In this document: in pieces, positions 1 through 6,605 of the stretch
Layout: every line of letters begins with the position of its first letter
Numbering within the stretch: the stretch's first letter is position 1
Origin: Asanoa sp040654855
Lineage (GTDB): Bacteria; Actinomycetota; Actinomycetes; Mycobacteriales; Micromonosporaceae
Assembly (NCBI RefSeq): GCF_040654855.1
Contig: NZ_JBFAIU010000239.1
Location: forward strand, 1-11,868
Direction: 5' to 3'
Length of the DNA stretch: 11,868 nucleotides
The notes under the pieces: generated by a model
Database searches by the model: none
What the model was told of the DNA's origin: nothing
The model's input: the letters and a program-made list of their open reading frames with translations, nothing else
Made by a program: the position numbers and the translations under genes

Positions 1-1
1 G

Positions 2-54
2 CTCAGCCACCTCGACGAGGTGATCAGCAACTGGCGCTCGCAGGGCGGCGACAA

Positions 55-55
<1 letters not shown>
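2..55 (+). pseudogene. Possible C-terminal tail of an ABC-transporter solute-binding lipoprotein
   Basis: Frame 2 at the left edge reads LSHLDEVISNWRSQGGDK. Extracellular solute-binding proteins of the LplA/aldouronate type often end with such a tail, a helix carrying W-x-x-x-GGDK a few residues before the end. After the lysine the reading frame turns to arginine-rich nonsense, while frame 1 becomes a clear ABC-F ATPase. I infer that only this tail of a separate gene remains and that it was joined to the ABC-F fragment at about 50-60. The evidence is 18 residues, so this is a weak call. The alternative is that the bases are simply the upstream part of the ABC-F frame. Confidence 0.3.
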
Positions 56-605
<550 letters not shown>

Positions 606-621
<16 letters not shown>

Positions 622-1097
622 TTCTTCCCGAGCGGCTGGCCCGGGATCGGCTTGGCGATCAGCGCGACCGGGATGAAGAAGCACATCTGGGCGATCACCA
701 GCGTGAGCGTCCACAGTGCCTGCTCGTCGTACGCGGCGGCCGCCCTGGCGTGCAGCTCGTCCGGCACCCGCTCGCCGGCCGGGTTGGGCGTCAGGACGGC
801 CTCGACCAGCTCGAGGGCGACCCGCTCGGCGTCGCTGAAGTACGGCGCGTCCCGCCACGACGCCACCGCGGTGATCCGGTCCTCGGACTCACCGGCGGTG
901 CGCAGCTCCTGGGTCTGCCGGACCGTGTGGTAGGTGCTGCCGACGAGCTGCCCCGCCCGCAGTTGCACAAGGTGGATCGTCGTGCGGGGGATCGTCCCGT
1001 TGAGGATGAGCTTGTTCATCCCGCCGGCAACGGGGCCGATCTCGGGGAAGAGCTCCATCGGGTCGGCCATCCGGGAGCGGATGTCGGTCGTGGGCAT
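606..1097 (-). CDS. Carboxymuconolactone decarboxylase/AhpD-like family protein lacking the CxxC pair
   Basis: The 163-residue protein has the CMD/AhpD helical fold pattern: LVQLRAGQ (about 44-50), QELRTAGE (62-70), ITAVASWRDAPYFSDAERVALELVEAV (75-101) and a C-terminal helix LWTLTLVIAQMCFF. Typical relatives read RASQ-x-NGC-x-x-C-x-x-x-H and use the cysteine pair as a thiol peroxidase or disulfide centre. Here those positions are Ser54, His57 and Gln61, and the only cysteine is in the last helix. The redox chemistry is therefore probably absent, and the activity is unknown. I chose the start at 1097 because GGAGGG sits eight bases upstream of ATG. An upstream ATG at 1142 would add 15 residues that do not resemble the family. 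It lies 57 bp downstream of the MFS gene on the same strand, so the two may share a transcript. Confidence 0.85.
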
Positions 1098-1154
1098 GGC
1101 GTTGTCCCTCCGTGTGGGTTCCTGCCACGTCCGACGAGGCACGTTCCGGAAACG

Positions 1155-2327
1155 TCAGGGCTTGCGCACGGCCGGCACGATCGCGAGCGCGGGCACGAGC
1201 ACCAGCGGCACCACGAGCAGCGCCCGCAGGACCCCGACGTGGTCGCCGAGGAACCCGACGAGCGGCGGCCCGGCCAGGAACGCGGTGTAGCCGATGACCG
1301 CGACGACGCTGACCCGGGCCGGTGCGAGGTGCTCGTCGTCCGCGGCCGCGCTCATGCCGACCGGGAAGCCGAGCGAGGCACCGAGCCCCCACAGCGCGAC
1401 GCCGCACAACGCCAGGGCGACGGAGCCGGCGAACACCGCGAGCGCCGCACCGGCGCCGGCGGCCACCATGGTGGTGAGCAGCACCGGCACCCGCCCCCAG
1501 GCGTCGAGGGCGGCCGTGCCGGCCGTGCGGCCGACCGTCATCGCCACGACGAAGACACCGAACGCGGCAGCGCCGGCGGCCGCGCCGACCTCGTGCCCGT
1601 CGACGAACGCGACCGCCAGCCAGTCGTTGGCGGTGCCTTCGGTGAAGCCCATGACCAGCACGAGCAGGCCGACGAGGAGGGTGCGCGGCTCGCGCCAGGC
1701 GGCCAGCACGCTCGGGCGGCCGGAGCGGGGCTGGTCACCCTCGGTGGTGGCGGGCAGGAACGCGCCGGTCGCGCCGAGGGTGCCGGCGAGCATGACGGCG
1801 GCGGCCACGCTCAGGTGCACGCCGATCGGCACCCCGGCCCGGGCGCAGGCGGCGCCGGCCAGCGCCCCGCTGACCGTGCCAAGGCTCCAGGCGGCATGGA
1901 ACCGCGGCATGATCGTGCGGGCGAGCCGCCGCTCGACCACGGCTCCTTCCACGTTCATGGCGACCTCGCAGGTGCCACTGCCGTAGCCGAGTGCGAACAA
2001 CCCGACCACGGCCACGACGGTCGACCCGAACACACCGGCGCCGATGCCGGTCAGCGCGAGCCCCGCGGCGCCGAGCGCGGTCGTGGCCGCCACGGTCCGC
2101 GCGGACCCGAGCCGGTGCACGGTCATCCCGGCGACGGGCAGGGCCAGCACCGCCCCGGCGGACAGCGCGAGCAGCAGCGTGCCGAGCTGCCCGGCGCTGA
2201 GCCCCAGCGCGTCCCGGGCGACGGGCACGCGTGCGAACCACGAGGCCAGTGCCACCCCGTTGAGCCCGAACACGACGGCCACCGCGTTCCGGGCGCGCCG
2301 CACGTCACTGGTGATCGTCGCGTTCAT
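1155..2327 (-). CDS. MFS transporter, YbjJ-like
   Basis: The 390-residue integral membrane protein consists mostly of hydrophobic Ala/Val/Leu/Gly segments compatible with about twelve transmembrane helices. It resembles the YbjJ branch of the major facilitator superfamily. Near the N-terminus SWFARVPVARDALGLS (29-44) precedes a QLGTLLLALSAGA helix. In helix 4-5, GTCEVAMNVEGAVVERRL (118-135) and MPRFHAAWSLGTVSGAL (140-156) are the strongest subfamily signatures. A charged cytoplasmic loop near the middle (TTEGDQPRSGRP) separates the two halves. The substrate is unknown, and members are usually annotated as putative efflux or sugar transporters. The length is normal for the family and the gene looks intact. 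Upstream of ATG 2327 there is no good Shine-Dalgarno sequence. A 10-bp palindrome lies 20 bp upstream. The CMD-like gene follows after 57 bp and may be co-transcribed. Confidence 0.9.
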   Translation of the reverse strand: MNATITSDVRRARNAVAVVFGLNGVALASWFARVPVARDALGLSAGQLGTLLLALSAGAVLALPVAGMTVHRLGSARTVAATTALGAAGLALTGIGAGVFGSTVVAVVGLFALGYGSGTCEVAMNVEGAVVERRLARTIMPRFHAAWSLGTVSGALAGAACARAGVPIGVHLSVAAAVMLAGTLGATGAFLPATTEGDQPRSGRPSVLAAWREPRTLLVGLLVLVMGFTEGTANDWLAVAFVDGHEVGAAAGAAAFGVFVVAMTVGRTAGTAALDAWGRVPVLLTTMVAAGAGAALAVFAGSVALALCGVALWGLGASLGFPVGMSAAADDEHLAPARVSVVAVIGYTAFLAGPPLVGFLGDHVGVLRALLVVPLVLVPALAIVPAVRKP

Positions 2328-2346
2328 ACGGGGATAGGACCGGTTG

Positions 2347-2356
2347 GACCGCGGTC
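2347..2356. promoter_or_regulatory. 10-bp palindrome upstream of the MFS gene, possible operator
   Basis: GACCGCGGTC is a perfect inverted repeat centred about 25 bp upstream of the MFS start codon. On the minus strand it is part of TTGACCGCGGTC, so it overlaps a possible -35 element (TTGACC, 5 of 6 matches to TTGACA). The matching -10, TATCCC 16 bp further on, is poor and close to the start codon. The position is right for repressor control of the transporter, but in DNA this GC-rich short palindromes arise by chance. No regulator gene is adjacent. Confidence 0.28.
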
Positions 2357-2493
2357 AATGCAAGGCCGAAGTGGCCGGTGCCACACGTAACACGCCATGA
2401 CCTGTTCGTGTAGGGCTCCACAGTCCGGCGCCGACGTGCATACCGAGAGTTATCACGATGTGACGCAGGGATGTTAATGGACAACCCTCTACG

Positions 2494-2499
2494 TACGCT
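2494..2499 (+). promoter_or_regulatory. Possible -10 element of a leaderless promoter for the low-GC gene
   Basis: TACGCT fits the actinobacterial TAnnnT -10 pattern and ends six bases before the ATG at 2506, which would put the transcription start on or next to the A of the start codon. The bases before that ATG contain no Shine-Dalgarno sequence, which agrees with a leaderless message. No convincing -35 hexamer is seen at the expected distance. The surrounding 178-bp gap (2328-2505) holds no other gene and is lower in GC than the flanking MFS gene. Confidence 0.3.
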
Positions 2500-2505
2500 C
2501 GATTC

Positions 2506-3327
2506 ATGTCCGTTCCGCCAACAGGCAAGGTGGCGCGCGCCAGGATTCTCCCGCCTCTGCAGGGGAGACTCGACCGGACGCCAACGCAGGCGCTGTGCGA
2601 GGCATTGACGTCCGGCGTCGGCTTTACGCGGGCTGGGCGGCTCTGGCGGCTCGGTAACGTCCGCCACGACACGAGATACGTACGAGGACAGCTCGGGTAT
2701 GAGCGGGACGTTGACACCGCGAGGTGGCAGGAGCGGAACAAGGCATTCGAACAGGCCGCGATGCTCAGCGGGTCGGTCGCCCCGTTCGTTCTTCGGCTCG
2801 CCGACCTGACCGTGGCGTTCCAGACCCGTGGACACACCGTTGGCGTAAGCGCCTTTGTGAGCGCTCTACAGACCATGGTTTGCAACGCCACGACTGAGCG
2901 GGACTGGCTGGTTGCCCAACTGACGGACGGAGGCACATTCGCTGATTGGCGGGAGCGCGTAGACACCGTCACTCGGCTTCGGGTTCGCACGAACAGAAAG
3001 ACGGTCGGCGGGACCAACTCGGTGCTCGCTGAGGTGTTCCACGAGGTCAACGCGGCCTCTGCCTACCTCGACGTAAGGTCTGACGATGGGCTGAACACCA
3101 ACGGCCCATTGTGCTTGGAACTCCTCGAGATGGCTGAGCACGGCGAGGCCGACGCGCTCGCCATTGGGCGCAGCAATGACGAGTTGGGTGCGGAGTATGC
3201 CTGGCAGAGCGCGCTTGGAGGTCAGACGGTGCTCGTCGACGCGGCAGTTGAACCGACGACCGGGATGACCAGCGAGGAGACGTTGATTGCCCACCTCGAA
3301 GGCGGAGCCGCCCGGCACGCCGCTTAA
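2506..3327 (+). CDS. Hypothetical protein, low-GC orphan gene
   Basis: I do not recognise this 273-residue protein. It has no signal peptide, no transmembrane segment and no catalytic motif I can name. The N-terminal half looks mainly helical (ERNKAFEQAAMLSG, APFVLRLADLTVAFQ, VSAFVSALQTMV). The C-terminal half alternates probable strands and helices (VTRLRVRTNRKTV, NAASAYLDVRSDDGLNT, CLELLEMAEHGEADALAIG). GC is about 60%, well below its neighbours. It uses codons they avoid (AGA, CTA, TTG, GTA, ATT, TTT), yet third positions still favour G/C over a full-length frame, so the plus-strand frame looks truly coding. It sits alone between an MFS gene and an adenosine-deaminase-like gene and ends 8 bp before the latter's stop. 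Together this suggests a recently acquired gene. The start is chosen as the first ATG; no ribosome binding site supports it. Confidence 0.72.
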   Translation: MSVPPTGKVARARILPPLQGRLDRTPTQALCEALTSGVGFTRAGRLWRLGNVRHDTRYVRGQLGYERDVDTARWQERNKAFEQAAMLSGSVAPFVLRLADLTVAFQTRGHTVGVSAFVSALQTMVCNATTERDWLVAQLTDGGTFADWRERVDTVTRLRVRTNRKTVGGTNSVLAEVFHEVNAASAYLDVRSDDGLNTNGPLCLELLEMAEHGEADALAIGRSNDELGAEYAWQSALGGQTVLVDAAVEPTTGMTSEETLIAHLEGGAARHAA

Positions 3328-3335
3328 ACCTGGAG

Positions 3336-4295
3336 CTACCGGCGGTTGACCCAGGTGTCGACGCGGTTGAGCAGCGTGGTTTTGACCGCGGCCGGGGCGG
3401 CACTCGCGTCGATGGCGCAGCGGGCCAGGTCGGCCTGCTCGGTCGGGTCCGTCGTGACCAGCGCGTACTGGGTGGTCAGGTCCGCGCCGAAGAGGAGCGG
3501 GTCGTCGGTGCCGAGGGCGACCGGCACGCCCGCCTTGCGCAGCTCGCGGATCGGCAGCTCGCTGATCGTCGCCACGCCCAGCGGTGGGTAGGACGTCGGG
3601 CAGACCTCGAGCGCGACGCCGTTCGCGGCGAGCAGGTCGCGGGTCGCGGGGTCCCGCATCGCCGCCAGGCCGTGGCCGATCCGGTGCGCGCCGAGCAGTC
3701 GCACGCAGTCCGCGACGTGCGCGGGCGGCGTGTAGAAGCCGGCGTGCGGCACGATCCGCAGCCCCGCCTCGGCGGCGACCCGGCAGGCCGGCACCATCGC
3801 CTCGACCGTGCCCAGCCGCTCGTCGTTGGACAGTCCGAAACCCACCACACCCCTCCCGGCGTACGCGGCCGCGAGGCGCGCCAGAGCGAGGGCGTGTGCG
3901 GGCGGAGCCGCCCAGCTCGCGGCGACCACCAGGCCGACCGGGATGGGCGCCCGCCCAGCACCGGCCAGCGCCGCCTCGACCGCGCCGGACAGGCCGCCGG
4001 CCACCGGGGCGTACGACGTCGGGTCGATCTGCAGCTCGATCCAGCCGGCGCCGGAGGCCGCGTCGTCGGTCGCCGCCTCGACCACCACCCGCTCGATGTC
4101 GGCCGGGCCGCGGATCGCCGCGCGGGCCAGGTCGTAACGCTCCTGGAAGGCCGGCCATTCGTGCACCGTGCCGGCGGCGAACGGCGGCGGCAGCCGCAGG
4201 CCGTCGCGCGCCGCCAGCTCCGCCAGGGTGGCCGGGCGCATCGCACCCGTGAGATGCAGGTGCAGGTTGGTCTTGGGTAGCGTCGCGGCTGTCAC
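3336..4295 (-). CDS. Adenosine deaminase family protein with altered active site (HAGE to HAGF)
   Basis: The 319-residue metal-dependent amidohydrolase belongs to the adenosine/adenine/AMP deaminase family. The zinc ligands are present: His12 and His14 in LHLHLTG, His184 in VPHAGF, and Asp264 in LGTDDPL. Catalytic His208 (RIGHG) and Asp265 are also kept. Other family marks are VVGFGLSNDE (150-159) and ALEVCPTS (228-235). Two important positions differ from classical adenosine deaminase. The proton-shuttling Glu of the HAGE motif is Phe187, and the substrate-contacting Asp of HLDG is Thr16. The usual Asn after CPTS is Tyr236. The protein could therefore act on another substrate, use another acid/base, or be inactive. 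The start is GTG at 4295, just upstream of the first zinc motif; GAGG lies directly against it, too close for a good ribosome site. The gene starts 23 bp from the divergent aldehyde dehydrogenase. Confidence 0.87.
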   Translation of the reverse strand: MTAATLPKTNLHLHLTGAMRPATLAELAARDGLRLPPPFAAGTVHEWPAFQERYDLARAAIRGPADIERVVVEAATDDAASGAGWIELQIDPTSYAPVAGGLSGAVEAALAGAGRAPIPVGLVVAASWAAPPAHALALARLAAAYAGRGVVGFGLSNDERLGTVEAMVPACRVAAEAGLRIVPHAGFYTPPAHVADCVRLLGAHRIGHGLAAMRDPATRDLLAANGVALEVCPTSYPPLGVATISELPIRELRKAGVPVALGTDDPLLFGADLTTQYALVTTDPTEQADLARCAIDASAAPAAVKTTLLNRVDTWVNRR

Positions 4296-4318
4296 CCTCG
4301 GAAGACTACGGAGGCGCC
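4296..4318. promoter_or_regulatory. 23-bp divergent start region between the deaminase-like and dehydrogenase genes
   Basis: The GTG of the minus-strand gene (4295) and the ATG of the plus-strand gene (4319) are separated by only 23 bp. GGAGG at 4310-4314 with a four-base spacer is the ribosome binding site of the dehydrogenase. There is no room for two promoters within the gap, so at least one must lie inside the opposite gene's coding sequence, or the deaminase-like message is leaderless. Confidence 0.55.
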
Positions 4319-5644
4319 ATGACCGTCGAGACCAGTGCCGCCGCGACAGCGGCGCGCGAGCTGGCCACCTGGTCCGGGCAGCGGCGGCGGGACACGCTGC
4401 ACGCCGCGGCCGACGCGCTGGAGGCGGCCGCCGGGCCGGTCGTCGACGCGGCCGTCGCCGAGACCGGGCTGACCCGGCAGCGGCTCGATGGGGAGCTGGC
4501 CCGCACGACCGGGCAGCTGCGGCTGCTCGGCGACTTCGTGGCGGCGGGTCGGGACCGGCCGGTCGTCCGGTCCGCCGGCGCGGCGCCGGGCGGTGGCGAC
4601 ATCGTCGCGGTGCGCGTGCCGATCGGGCCGGTCGCCGTGTTCGCGGCCTCGAACTTCCCGCTCGCGTTCGGCGTGCTCGGCGGCGACACCGCGTCGGCGC
4701 TGGCCGCCGGCTGCCCGGTGGTGGCCAAGGCCCATCCGGCGCAGCCGGAGACCGCCCGGCTGATCGCCGAGGCGGTCACCCCGGCGCTGCGCGGGCCGGT
4801 CGGCACCTTCACGGTCGTGCACGGCGGCGCCGACGTGTCGCTCGCGCTGGTCCGCGCCCCGGAGATCCGCGCGGTCGGCTTCACCGGCTCCGCCGCCGGC
4901 GGCCGCGCGCTGATGGACGCGGCAGCGGCCCGCCCCGACCCGATCCCGGTGTACGCCGAGATGGGTGCGCTGAACCCGGTGTTCGTGTTCCCGTCGGCGC
5001 TCGCCGACGAGCGTTGGCCGGCCACCCTCGCCGCTGCCGTCACCGGCTCGGCGGGCCAGCTCTGCACCAAGCCGGGGCTCGTGGTCGTGCCGGCGGGCGA
5101 CGCCGGTGCCGCGTTCGCCGACCGGCTGGCCGGCGAGGTGGCCGCAACGCCGGCGTTCGAGCGGCTGCTGACCCCGGCGATGGCCGCGGCCCACGCCGCC
5201 TGGCGTGACCGCGCTCCGGCGGCCGAGGGCGACCCCGCGACACCGGACGGCGGCGCGGCCCCGTTCGCGGTGCGGGTCGACGGCGCCGCCCTGAGCGGTG
5301 AGCTCCTCGAGGAGCACTTCGGCCCGACCGTCGTGATCGCACAGTCTGACGTGGCAGGTTACGGCGATCTCGCGGCGCGGCTGGACGGCAGCCTGACGGC
5401 GACCGTGCTGGCCGGCGAAGGCGACGACGACGCGGTCCGCGCGCTGCTGCCGGCACTGGTCGACCGGGCCGGCCGGGTCATCTACAACGGTGTGCCGACC
5501 GGTGTCGCCGTCGTCGACGCGATGCAGCACGGTGGGCCGTGGCCGGCGGCGTCCGGCGCGTTCACCTCGGTCGGCACGGCGGCGGTCGAGCGGTTCCTGC
5601 GCACGGTGGCCCTGCAGAACCTGCCGGAGCGGCTCACACCGTGA
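4319..5644 (+). CDS. Aldehyde dehydrogenase (NADP+), ketoglutarate-semialdehyde type
   Basis: The 441-residue cytosolic protein oxidises an aldehyde to a carboxylate with NAD(P)+. The wording of its motifs places it with the 2,5-dioxovalerate (alpha-ketoglutarate semialdehyde) dehydrogenase group of sugar-acid catabolism. VFAASNFPLAFGVLGGDTASALAAG (107-131) includes the oxyanion Asn112. GFTGS (187-191) binds the cofactor. AEMGALNP (213-220) carries the general-base Glu214. GQLCTKPG (246-253) carries the nucleophile Cys249. The C-terminus has PTGVAVVDAMQHGGPWPA and a FLRTVALQNLPERL tail. The family usually has about 480-510 residues; this one is shorter mainly at the N-terminus and in one loop before the C-terminal domain, but all catalytic residues are present. 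ATG 4319 has GGAGG four bases upstream. No other sugar-acid pathway gene is nearby, so the true substrate is uncertain. Confidence 0.9.
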   Translation: MTVETSAAATAARELATWSGQRRRDTLHAAADALEAAAGPVVDAAVAETGLTRQRLDGELARTTGQLRLLGDFVAAGRDRPVVRSAGAAPGGGDIVAVRVPIGPVAVFAASNFPLAFGVLGGDTASALAAGCPVVAKAHPAQPETARLIAEAVTPALRGPVGTFTVVHGGADVSLALVRAPEIRAVGFTGSAAGGRALMDAAAARPDPIPVYAEMGALNPVFVFPSALADERWPATLAAAVTGSAGQLCTKPGLVVVPAGDAGAAFADRLAGEVAATPAFERLLTPAMAAAHAAWRDRAPAAEGDPATPDGGAAPFAVRVDGAALSGELLEEHFGPTVVIAQSDVAGYGDLAARLDGSLTATVLAGEGDDDAVRALLPALVDRAGRVIYNGVPTGVAVVDAMQHGGPWPAASGAFTSVGTAAVERFLRTVALQNLPERLTP

Positions 5645-5663
5645 CCGCGGGATGTACCCCGGC

Positions 5664-5688
5664 CAGGCATCGGCAAACTGGTTGCCTG
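5664..5688. terminator. Weak alternative hairpins after the aldehyde dehydrogenase, possible terminator
   Basis: CAGGCA (5664-5669) pairs with TGCCTG (5683-5688). An overlapping alternative pairs GGCAA (5672-5676) with TTGCC (5682-5686) around a five-base loop. They lie 20-44 bases after the stop codon and are followed by an AT-rich patch (ACAATTAAATAG) that is unusual for this DNA. The stems are short, so termination is only a possibility. Confidence 0.3.
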
Positions 5689-5733
5689 CGGACAATTAAA
5701 TAGGACGATCGGCCGCATTGATCGGGACTCACC

Positions 5734-5739
5734 GGGTAT
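5734..5739 (+). promoter_or_regulatory. Possible stress-sigma -10 element (GGGTAT) for the downstream operon
   Basis: GGGTAT is the -10 sequence favoured by SigB/SigF-type general stress sigma factors of actinobacteria (GTTT, 14-17 bp spacer, GGGTAT). It lies 56 bp before the start of the three-gene envelope operon. The -35 side is poor: GCAT at about 5715-5718 matches GTTT at only two positions. The six-base match alone is weak evidence. Confidence 0.22.
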
Positions 5740-5752
5740 CGGGGCGTCATCG

Positions 5753-5771
5753 GCACCCTTCACACGGGTGC
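5753..5771. other. Perfect hairpin in the leader of the three-gene operon
   Basis: GCACCC (5753-5758) and GGGTGC (5766-5771) form a perfect six-base stem around the loop TTCACAC. The hairpin ends 24 bases before the ATG at 5796, and the purine-rich ribosome site (GGAAGGG, 5780-5786) lies between them. It could be an operator, an mRNA-stability element or chance. Confidence 0.35.
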
Positions 5772-5795
5772 TCCACACCGGAAGGGATCCCCCCG

Positions 5796-6605
5796 ATGAC
5801 GGACATCGCCACCTCCCGGTCGCCGTCCGGCGGTCAGGAGTCGACTACACAGAAGGCGAAGGAAGAGGCCAGGGACGTCGGGCAGACGGCGGTCGCCGCC
5901 GGCGGCGACGTCGCACAGACGGCCAAGGAGCAGGGCAGGGAGGTCGCCCGGGAGACCGCGCGGCAGGCCCGCGACCTCTACGGCGAGGCCCGCGGCCACC
6001 TGCGGCAGCAGGCCGGCGACCAGCAGCGGCGCGCGGCGGGTGGCATCCGCTCGCTCGGCTCCGAGCTGCACGGCATGGCGCAGACCGGCTCCGGCCCGGC
6101 GAGCGATCTCGCCCGGCAGGCCGCCGGCCGCGTCTCCGATGTCGCCGATTGGCTCGAGGCCCGCGAGCCCGGCCAGCTCGTCGACGAGGTCAAGCGGTTC
6201 GCGCGCAAGCACCCCGGGACGTTCCTCGCGGGTGCGGCCGTGCTCGGCGTGCTCGCCGGGCGGATGACCCGCGGGCTGGTGGCCGACGCGCAGGACGACG
6301 GATCCTCCCGGGTCACCGCGACCGGCGACCCGACCAGGGCATACCCGACGGGCGACCAGACGGCCGCGTACCCGACGGGCGACCAGACGGCCGCGTACCC
6401 GACCGGCGACCAGACGGCCGCTTACCCGACCGGCGGTCCCGCGACGGCGTACCCGGCGGGCACCGATCCGTTGGTCGGGTCGGCCTATCCCAGCGTTGCC
6501 GACCGCGATCCGGACGGCACGCTCTACGCCGGGTCGACCGCGGACCCCGTGCCGCCCGTGCCGCCGGTCGAGCGCGGGCCCTGGGACACGGAGACCAGGC
6601 CGTGA
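5796..6605 (+). CDS. Amphipathic helical protein with C-terminal nine-residue tandem repeats
   Basis: This 269-residue protein heads a coupled operon with a holin-superfamily III protein and a DUF3618 protein, a neighbourhood common in actinobacteria and usually linked to the envelope or to stress. I know of no proven function. Residues about 15-115 are polar, rich in Ala, Gln, Glu, Arg and Asp, and probably form long amphipathic or coiled-coil helices of LEA/apolipoprotein character. Residues 141-156 (GTFLAGAAVLGVLAGR) are the only hydrophobic stretch, enough for one short membrane helix with a small-residue face. Residues about 183-230 carry the repeat YPTGDQTAA (three identical copies, then degenerate ones). 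The tail is Pro-rich (PVPPVPPVERG). I chose ATG 5796 because GGAAGGG precedes it; an upstream ATG at 5718 would add 26 residues of no recognisable character. The stop overlaps the next start by four bases. Confidence 0.8.
   Translation: MTDIATSRSPSGGQESTTQKAKEEARDVGQTAVAAGGDVAQTAKEQGREVARETARQARDLYGEARGHLRQQAGDQQRRAAGGIRSLGSELHGMAQTGSGPASDLARQAAGRVSDVADWLEAREPGQLVDEVKRFARKHPGTFLAGAAVLGVLAGRMTRGLVADAQDDGSSRVTATGDPTRAYPTGDQTAAYPTGDQTAAYPTGDQTAAYPTGGPATAYPAGTDPLVGSAYPSVADRDPDGTLYAGSTADPVPPVPPVERGPWDTETRP
6342..6449 (+). repeat. 27-bp in-frame tandem repeat, four units
   Basis: Units begin at 6342, 6369, 6396 and 6423. The first three all encode YPTGDQTAA: units 1 and 2 are identical, and unit 3 differs at only two third-codon positions. 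The fourth reads YPTGGPATA. More worn versions flank them (ATGDPTRA before, YPAGTDP and YPSVADRD after). The near-identity at DNA level implies recent expansion by slippage or recombination, so copy number may vary between strains. Confidence 0.92.

Noticed and set aside
2454..2464. TCACGATGTGA inverted repeat in the gap upstream of the low-GC gene
   Set aside because: Four-base arms with a three-base spacer are too short to support an operator call.
2355..3050. Minus-strand frame across the low-GC gene
   Set aside because: The Ser/Thr/Arg-rich translation lacks domain character. Third-position G/C preference fits the plus-strand frame better.
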